Assembly (NCBI RefSeq): GCF_051660745.1
Contig: NZ_JBOFQF010000033.1
Span: forward strand, 5,812 to 69,811
Direction: 5' to 3'
DNA from: Segniliparus sp051660745
GTDB lineage: Bacteria; Actinomycetota; Actinomycetes; Mycobacteriales; Mycobacteriaceae
Length of the DNA stretch: 64,000 nucleotides
Shown: one piece after another, positions 59,321 through 64,000 of the stretch
How the letters are laid out: the number at the start of each line of letters is the position of its first letter
How positions within the stretch are numbered: the stretch's first letter is position 1
The notes under the pieces: generated by a model
Databases searched by the model: none
What the model saw: only the letters and a program-made list of their open reading frames with translations
What the model was told of the DNA's origin: nothing
Position numbers and translations under genes: made by a program

Positions 59321-61034
59321 CCCGGCTTGTCGGGCCGGGCTGGCCGTCGCGCTCTGGTCGCTGGCGCTCGGCCTGCTCACGCTCGGCCCGCTCTTGGGCG
59401 GGGGGCACTGGCTCTGGGCCGACGCGGTGAGCGTTCCACGCTCGTATCTCGTCGACCAGGCCCTCGGCCTCGCCGACGCGGCGCCTCGGGCGACTCCGCA
59501 GGACGCGATGCTCGCGGTGTTGTCGGGCCTGGTGGACGGCGGGCTCGTGGTCAAGGCGATCACGCTCCTCGCGCTCGTCGCGGCGGGGACGGGGGCGGCG
59601 CGCCTCGTGCGCGAATTCTTGCCGACGGCGGGGTTGCTCGGCCAGCTCGTCGCGGCAACGTTCGCGATCGACAACCTTTGGACGGCCGAGCGGTTGCTGC
59701 AGGGCCAGTGGAGCCTGCTCGTCGGGTACGGGGCGCTCGGGCACGTCGCCGTCGTCGCGGCCCGGCTGCGGGCGAAGACGACTTTTTCCGGCTGGGCGGA
59801 GCTCGGTTTCTGGCTCGCGGCGGGCGGGTTGGTCCCAACGGGGGCGTTGTTCGTCGCGGCGCTCGCCGGTCTTGTGCTCGCGTTGCCCGGCGGGGACCGG
59901 CGGGTGGCGAGGCTGGTCCTCTTCGCGGGCTTGGCGGTGGCCGCCGCCGCCCCCTGGGCGGGCGCCGGGCTGTTCGGGCTTTCGCGCGACCAGCTCGGCG
60001 ACGGCGGGGCCGCCGGAGCAGAAGCGTTCGCGGCAAGGCCCGACCGCGCGGGATGGCTGGCGCTCGGCGGGATCTGGAACGCGCAATCGGTCCCCGGCTC
60101 GCAGCGGGGCGCGTTCGGGCTGTTCGCCGACCTGGCGCTGGTGGCGCTCGTGGCCGCCGGAGCCTACGTGCTCAGGGACAGGCTGCGCCAGGACCGGGTG
60201 CTTGCGGGCCTCTTCTTGTCCGGGCTCGTCGTCGTGGCGCTCGTCGGCCTCTCGTCGACCGGCGCGGCGCAGGAGGCGCTCAAAGCGGCGATGGCGAGGG
60301 CTCCGTCGCTCGGCATGCTGCGCGACGGGCAGAAATGGGCGGCGTTGGCCTGGCCCATGTATGCGCTCGGCCTTGCCGCTGTGGCGGCTGGGGTCCAGGC
60401 GGCGCCTCGCGGCGTTGTCAGGGCTTGGGCGCTTGTCCCAGTGGTGTTGCTGCTTGTTCCGGACGCGTTGTGGGGCGGGGGCGGGCGGCTCGGCACGGTG
60501 AGGCACCCACAGGCCTGGTTCGCCGTTCGGGACGCGGTCGCGGCGGACTCCGCCCACGGCGCCCTGCTCACGGTGCCGGTGGGCATCACTCGGCAGTACT
60601 CCTGGGCGGGGCGTCGGACCAGTATCGACCCGGCCCCCCGGCTGCTGCCTGTGCCGGTGGCGCAGAGCGGCGACCTCGTGGTCGACAAGATCACGGTGCC
60701 AGGGGAGGGGGCGCTTGCCCGGCGCGGGGCGGCGGATCTGCGGGCGGGGGCGGCTCCGGAGCGCTTCGCCGAGGACTCGATCGGCTGGGTGCTCGTGGAG
60801 CGAGACCAGATCGGCCTGTTGCCAGCGCAGGCGCAGGCCGCGCTCGACCGCTTCGAGCCGGTCTTCTCGAACCCTGGCTTCGCGCTGTACCGGAACCCGG
60901 CTGTGCCGTGGCCTGGCCCCGCGGTCCACGGGGCCAGGAGGCAGGTCGTGGTCCTCGCCCATCTCGGGTGGGCGGCATTGCTCGTCCTCGGCGGGGCGGG
61001 GGCGCTGTGGCGACGGCGTTCTCGTGACTACTGA
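59208..61034 (+). CDS. Polytopic membrane protein, probable GT-C-like or glycan-related
   Basis: From the GTG at 59208 the protein has 608 residues and about ten to eleven hydrophobic helices, the first being AGLAVALWSLALGLLTLGPL. A large loop after helix one (LLGGGHWLWADAVSVPRSYL) resembles the acidic first loop of GT-C enzymes, and a C-terminal extracytoplasmic part (SAHGALLTVPVGITRQYSWA, then SIGWVLVERDQIG) precedes a last helix. I cannot name the family with certainty; a polyprenyl-phosphate-sugar-dependent transferase would fit the operon. The start is unclear: the 5' region coincides with a dispersed repeat and no ribosome site is visible (TTG 59193 is another choice). Confidence 0.7.
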   Translation: MPRPGLAVRTPRRWLARPLRKGERSQPPAAPWIPSACVPACRAGLAVALWSLALGLLTLGPLLGGGHWLWADAVSVPRSYLVDQALGLADAAPRATPQDAMLAVLSGLVDGGLVVKAITLLALVAAGTGAARLVREFLPTAGLLGQLVAATFAIDNLWTAERLLQGQWSLLVGYGALGHVAVVAARLRAKTTFSGWAELGFWLAAGGLVPTGALFVAALAGLVLALPGGDRRVARLVLFAGLAVAAAAPWAGAGLFGLSRDQLGDGGAAGAEAFAARPDRAGWLALGGIWNAQSVPGSQRGAFGLFADLALVALVAAGAYVLRDRLRQDRVLAGLFLSGLVVVALVGLSSTGAAQEALKAAMARAPSLGMLRDGQKWAALAWPMYALGLAAVAAGVQAAPRGVVRAWALVPVVLLLVPDALWGGGGRLGTVRHPQAWFAVRDAVAADSAHGALLTVPVGITRQYSWAGRRTSIDPAPRLLPVPVAQSGDLVVDKITVPGEGALARRGAADLRAGAAPERFAEDSIGWVLVERDQIGLLPAQAQAALDRFEPVFSNPGFALYRNPAVPWPGPAVHGARRQVVVLAHLGWAALLVLGGAGALWRRRSRDY

Positions 61035-61062
61035 AAACGGCCACGGCAAGGTACGCTTTGAC

Positions 61063-61081
61063 AGCCGCCCGCTGGGCGGCT
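61063..61081 (+). terminator. GC-rich hairpin after the membrane protein gene
   Basis: AGCCGCCC-GCT-GGGCGGCT is a perfect 8-bp stem with 3-base loop, 28 bases after the stop of the membrane protein. No U-tract follows. It may still terminate transcription, as many actinobacterial terminators lack U-tracts. The remaining bases up to 61224 show no gene; they must hold the promoter of the next one. Confidence 0.5.
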
Positions 61082-61224
61082 GGACCAAGCCACCCCGATG
61101 CGCTCGGCGAGCGCGCTCGCGCGAAGCGGAACTAAACCAGGCACTCCCTCGTTCTCATAGGAGGAGGGCTGTCGTGGACGACGCGTCTATCGATCGAACG
61201 GCCTGAACAGATAGGAATAACACG

Positions 61225-61644
61225 ATGAAGATCACTGCGATCGCCCTGCCCCTCGCATGTGCCGGCATGTTCGGCTTCGCCGCGTACGCACAGGCACAGA
61301 CCCCCGCCGAGCTCGGCGGGACGCATTTCAGCAAGAGCATCATGCTGCAAGACGACGATGACGACGTGACGGTCGACGAGGACGCGACCGACGACGAGGC
61401 TCCCACCCGGCCCGGCGGCAAGACCCACTTCAGCCGCAATAGCTTGAACGAGGACGACGAGGACTCGGCGGACGACAGCCCGGCCGACCAGGCTCCCACC
61501 CGGCCCGGCGGCAAGACCCACTACAGCCGCAACGGCGTGGAGCTCGACAACAGCGGCCACCCGGTCACGGGCCAAGGCCCGAACAAGGGCACCGAGCCCC
61601 TGAACGACACCCTCGACGCCGCTGGCGGCCAGCACCACCGCTGA
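61225..61644 (+). CDS. Acidic secreted repeat protein of unknown function
   Basis: A 139-residue protein starts at the ATG at 61225 behind AGGA. A signal peptide (MKITAIALPLACAGMFGFAA, then YAQAQ) precedes three imperfect repeats built on P-x2-x-GG-K-TH-F/Y-S-K/R. They read PAELGGTHFSKSIML, PTRPGGKTHFSRNSLN and PTRPGGKTHYSRNGVE. The first two are followed by runs of Asp/Glu (DDDDD; EDDEDSADD). The tail is GPNKGTEPLNDTLDAAGGQH. The second and third repeats are nearly identical in DNA (61399-61440 and 61491-61532), a recent duplication. I do not recognise the family. Acidic runs suggest cation binding, which is inference. Confidence 0.78.
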   Translation: MKITAIALPLACAGMFGFAAYAQAQTPAELGGTHFSKSIMLQDDDDDVTVDEDATDDEAPTRPGGKTHFSRNSLNEDDEDSADDSPADQAPTRPGGKTHYSRNGVELDNSGHPVTGQGPNKGTEPLNDTLDAAGGQHHR

Positions 61645-61664
61645 TCGCGACGCGCTCGTGGCGA

Positions 61665-61693
61665 GGGCCCGCCGAATCTGATTCGGTGGGCCC
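61665..61693 (+). terminator. Terminator after the acidic repeat protein gene
   Basis: GGGCCCGCCGAATC, a one-base loop and GATTCGGTGGGCCC form a strong 14-bp stem with one mismatch-type G-T pair, 20 bases after the stop and followed by TTCTCGTGTT. It isolates the gene from recQ. Confidence 0.75.
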
Positions 61694-61750
61694 TTCTCGT
61701 GTTGCTGCCGCGTGCGGCGGACTGTCAGGCTCCCCTGGCAGGATGGAGCG

Positions 61751-63892
61751 ATGACCCAGACTGCGAGGACGGCCCCGTCGGTGGACGGCTGCGCCGAGGC
61801 GGCGTTGCGCGAAGAGGCCCAGGCGGCGCTGCGGGCGCTGGTGGGCAGGGAAGACGCCGCGCTGCGCGAGGACCAATGGGCCGCGATCAAGGCGCTGGTC
61901 GAGGACCGCAGGCGGGCGTTGGTGGTGCAGCGCACCGGATGGGGCAAATCGGCGGTGTATTTCGTCGCGACGATGCTCCTGCGGGCGAGGGGCGCCGGGC
62001 CGACCGTCATCGTCTCGCCCCTTCTCGCGCTGATGCGCAACCAGATCGAAGCCGCCTCGAGAGCCGGGATCTCCGCGCTCACGGTGAACTCCACGAATGT
62101 GGACGAGTGGGGGCTGATCCACGCCCAAGTGCGCGCAGGCGCGGCGGATGTGCTGCTCGTCTCGCCGGAACGCCTGAACAACCCCGGTTTCCGGGACGAG
62201 GTGCTCCCCGCGCTCGCGGCGGACGCGGGACTGGTGGTGATCGACGAGGCGCATTGCATCTCCGATTGGGGCCATGATTTCCGGCCCGACTACCGGCGCA
62301 TCCGGACCCTGCTCTCGGATCTCCCCGAAGGGGTTCCGGTGCTCGCCACCACCGCGACGGCGAACGCTCGGGTCACCGCCGACGTGGCCGAGCAGCTCCA
62401 GGGGGAGGACCGTGCGGACGTGCTTGTGCTGCGGGGCGCGTTGGACCGGGAGTCGTTGCACCTCGGCGTGCTCGCATTGCCGGACCACTCGGCGCGGCTG
62501 GCCTGGCTCGCGTCGCGGCTGGGCGCGTTCCCCGGATCAGGCATCGTCTACTGCCTCACGGTCGCGGCGACGGAGCAGATCGCCGACCATTTGCGCGAGG
62601 CCGGGTACGCGGTGGCGGCCTATTCGGGCCAGACCGATCCTGGCGAGCGCGAGACTATCGAGCAAGACCTGTTGGCGAACCGGGTCAAAGCGGTCGTCGC
62701 CACCTCCGCGCTGGGCATGGGGTTCGACAAGCCGGACCTCGGTTTCGTGGTCCATTTCGGGGCCCCGCAATCGCCGGTCGCGTACTACCAGCAGGTCGGT
62801 CGCGCGGGCCGAGGGGTCGACAAAGCTTCGGTGGTGCTCTTGCCCGGCTCCGAGGACAAGGACGTGTGGCGGTATTTCGGCTCGCTCGGATTCCCCCCGG
62901 AGAACGACGTGCGGACCGTGCTCGACGCGCTCGCCGGGACCGAGAAGCCGCTGTCCATCGGACAATTGGAGACAGCGGTCGGGCTGCGCCGGGGCCGTCT
63001 TGAGACCATGCTCAAGGTGCTCGACGTGGACGGGGCGGTGCGCAAGGTCCAAGGCGGTTGGGCGGGCACCGGTGCGGCGTGGCACTACGACCGCGAACGG
63101 TACGCCAGGGTCGCCCAGACACGCGAGTCGGAGCAGCGGCTCATGCTCGACTACCAGAGCACCAAACGGTGCCGGATGCGATTTCTGCGCGAAGCGTTGG
63201 ACGACGAGACTGTTGCGGACTGCGGGCGGTGCGACAACTGCGGCGGCTTGGAGATCGAACCCGCCCCCTCGGCGGCGGAGATCGAAGCCGCCCGCGACCA
63301 CCTGCGCCGTCCGGGGGCTCCGGTGGAGCCGCGAAAACAATGGGCGACGGGCGTGCCGGGGCTCAAGGGGCGCATACCGCCCGCCGAGCAGGCTGCGCCT
63401 GGCCGCGCGGTCGCGCGGTTGGACGGCGTGGGCTGGGGCCCGCAGCTGCGCGAGCTGTTCTCGGCGGAGCATCCGGACGGGGAGCTGCCGGTGCCGTTGC
63501 GCTACCCGGTGGCCGAAGTGCTCAAGAGCTGGTTGTCCGGGGCCGCGTCGGATTCTGTCGGGCCGGATTCCGTGGTGTACATCGGCTCGACGGCCCGTCC
63601 GCAGCTGGTCGCGCATCTCGCGGCAGGCGTGGGCAAAGTGCTCGGGATTCCTGTGGCGGGGCGCCTCGTCCCGCGCTCGCCCGCGAGCTCGCACGAGGTG
63701 AACTCCTCGTTCCGGCTGCGCGCCGTGGCACAGCGCTTCGAGCTGGAGCTCACCGGCGAGCTGGGCCGTCGAGTGCTCTTGGTGGACGATTGGTCGGATT
63801 CCGGCTGGACGCTCGCGGTCGCCGCGAGCCTGCTGCGGCGGGCAGGCGCGGCCGAGGTCGCCCCGTTTGTGCTCGCCGTTGGAGCGGTTTGA
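61751..63892 (+). CDS. RecQ-family DNA helicase with C-terminal phosphoribosyltransferase-like domain
   Basis: A 713-residue protein. The helicase core has Walker A TGWGKS at 62-67, SPLLALMRNQIEAA, DEAH at 165-168 in IDEAHCISDWGHDFRPDY, the TTATAN motif, and VATSALGMGFDKPDL with QVGRAGRG. A RecQ zinc site (KRCRMRFL and CGRCDNCGG) and a winged-helix-like part follow. The last 200 residues are an added domain: VVYIGSTARPQLVAHLAA and the PRPP-loop-like VLLVDDWSDSGWTL (675-688), as in type I phosphoribosyltransferases such as ComF. RecQ unwinds DNA in repair; the role of the added domain is unknown. ATG 61751 was preferred to GTG 61712. Confidence 0.9.
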   Translation: MTQTARTAPSVDGCAEAALREEAQAALRALVGREDAALREDQWAAIKALVEDRRRALVVQRTGWGKSAVYFVATMLLRARGAGPTVIVSPLLALMRNQIEAASRAGISALTVNSTNVDEWGLIHAQVRAGAADVLLVSPERLNNPGFRDEVLPALAADAGLVVIDEAHCISDWGHDFRPDYRRIRTLLSDLPEGVPVLATTATANARVTADVAEQLQGEDRADVLVLRGALDRESLHLGVLALPDHSARLAWLASRLGAFPGSGIVYCLTVAATEQIADHLREAGYAVAAYSGQTDPGERETIEQDLLANRVKAVVATSALGMGFDKPDLGFVVHFGAPQSPVAYYQQVGRAGRGVDKASVVLLPGSEDKDVWRYFGSLGFPPENDVRTVLDALAGTEKPLSIGQLETAVGLRRGRLETMLKVLDVDGAVRKVQGGWAGTGAAWHYDRERYARVAQTRESEQRLMLDYQSTKRCRMRFLREALDDETVADCGRCDNCGGLEIEPAPSAAEIEAARDHLRRPGAPVEPRKQWATGVPGLKGRIPPAEQAAPGRAVARLDGVGWGPQLRELFSAEHPDGELPVPLRYPVAEVLKSWLSGAASDSVGPDSVVYIGSTARPQLVAHLAAGVGKVLGIPVAGRLVPRSPASSHEVNSSFRLRAVAQRFELELTGELGRRVLLVDDWSDSGWTLAVAASLLRRAGAAEVAPFVLAVGAV

Positions 63893-63926
63893 CCTGCGGC
63901 CTGGTCATGAACGTGGCTGACTGCGA

Positions 63927-63960
63927 ACGGTGCTGATCCCGAGACGGTGTTGATCCCGAG
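63927..63960. repeat. 17-base tandem repeat after recQ
   Basis: ACGGTGCTGATCCCGAG (63927-63943) is followed directly by a copy with one change (63944-63960). The head ACGGTGCTGAT is shared with the direct repeat at 57887-57919. Confidence 0.85.
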
Positions 63961-63964
63961 AAGA

Positions 63965-64000
63965 GTCAGGGCCCGACCAGATATCTGGTCGGGCCCTGAC
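63965..64000. terminator. Perfect 36-base palindrome at the window end
   Basis: GTCAGGGCCCGACCAGAT and its exact reverse complement meet without a spacer, giving an 18-bp perfect stem 72 bases after the recQ stop. A bidirectional terminator is most likely. It reaches the window edge, so a U-tract cannot be judged. Confidence 0.65.

Noticed and set aside
58044..61034. A 996-codon frame suggesting a fusion across DUF3068 and the membrane protein
   Set aside because: The first part is an out-of-frame shadow of DUF3068; the membrane protein begins near 59208.

Overview
The window is GC-rich DNA (about two thirds G+C by eye) carrying the replication-origin region of an actinobacterium of the order Mycobacteriales. 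Supporting signs are the rsmG-jag-yidC-yidD-rnpA-rpmH / dnaA-dnaN-recF-dciA order, the gyrB-gyrA-DUF3566-tRNA-Ile-tRNA-Ala block, and the block pcnA / NUDIX / DUF6049 / murJ / pseudokinase / sigM / rsmA / trxB / trxA / cwlM. All three resemble the origin neighbourhood of Mycobacterium. F420-linked enzymes, an acyl-ACP desaturase and a polyprenyl-phosphate glycosyltransferase locus fit a mycolic-acid bacterium. The set would suit Segniliparus or a close relative, but that is an inference from memory and was not checked against any database.

Layout. 1-3602: the leftward rpmH-rnpA-yidD-yidC-jag-rsmG operon (rsmG cut by the window edge) and the dnaA upstream region. 3603-8534: dnaA, oriC with DnaA boxes, dnaN, recF, dciA. 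8613-10372: a lipoprotein hydrolase, a terminator, tRNA-Asp and tRNA-Glu. 10456-23803: yqgE-pcnA leftward, then a long rightward run for cell-envelope assembly and stress (NUDIX, DUF6049, MurJ, a separate pseudokinase, SigM and its anti-sigma factor, thioredoxin reductase and thioredoxin, CwlM). 23813-34479: accessory genes (SLC13/ArsB-like transporter, a multi-domain exonuclease in lower-GC DNA, a DUF2334 deacetylase-like protein, small secreted proteins, tRNA-Lys, a P450, an LLM oxidoreductase, a PhoPR-like two-component pair). 34541-37600: methionine importer metQNI with partial duplications at both ends. 37740-44405: an orphan cytosine methyltransferase, gyrB, gyrA, a DUF3566 protein, and tRNA-Ile/tRNA-Ala flanked by decayed tRNA-Ala copies. 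44462-56685: hydrolase, F420/FMN-type protein, NAD-binding protein, MpaB-family protein, FUSC-type membrane protein, acyl-ACP desaturase behind a candidate iron-regulated promoter, Dus, LCP protein, PhoU, oligopeptidase B. 56742-61034: a polyprenyl-phosphate sugar locus (GT2, DUF2304, DUF3068, polytopic membrane protein). 61225-64000: an acidic repeat secreted protein, a RecQ helicase fused to a phosphoribosyltransferase-like domain, and a perfect palindrome at the end.

How the parts fit. Replication initiation (DnaA, oriC, sliding clamp, DciA, gyrase) is interleaved with peptidoglycan assembly control (MurJ, pseudokinase, CwlM, LCP ligase, YidC) and redox/envelope stress (SigM, thioredoxin). 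The most noteworthy points are the roughly 30 kb separating dciA from gyrB, the split MurJ, the degenerate active site of CwlM, the Exo-TerB-like-BRCT-membrane protein, tRNA-Ala fossils, local duplications in the met locus, a dispersed intergenic repeat family, a DnaA box sitting on the dnaA start codon and a candidate IdeR box on a desaturase promoter. No CRISPR array, prophage, rRNA operon or transposase was seen.
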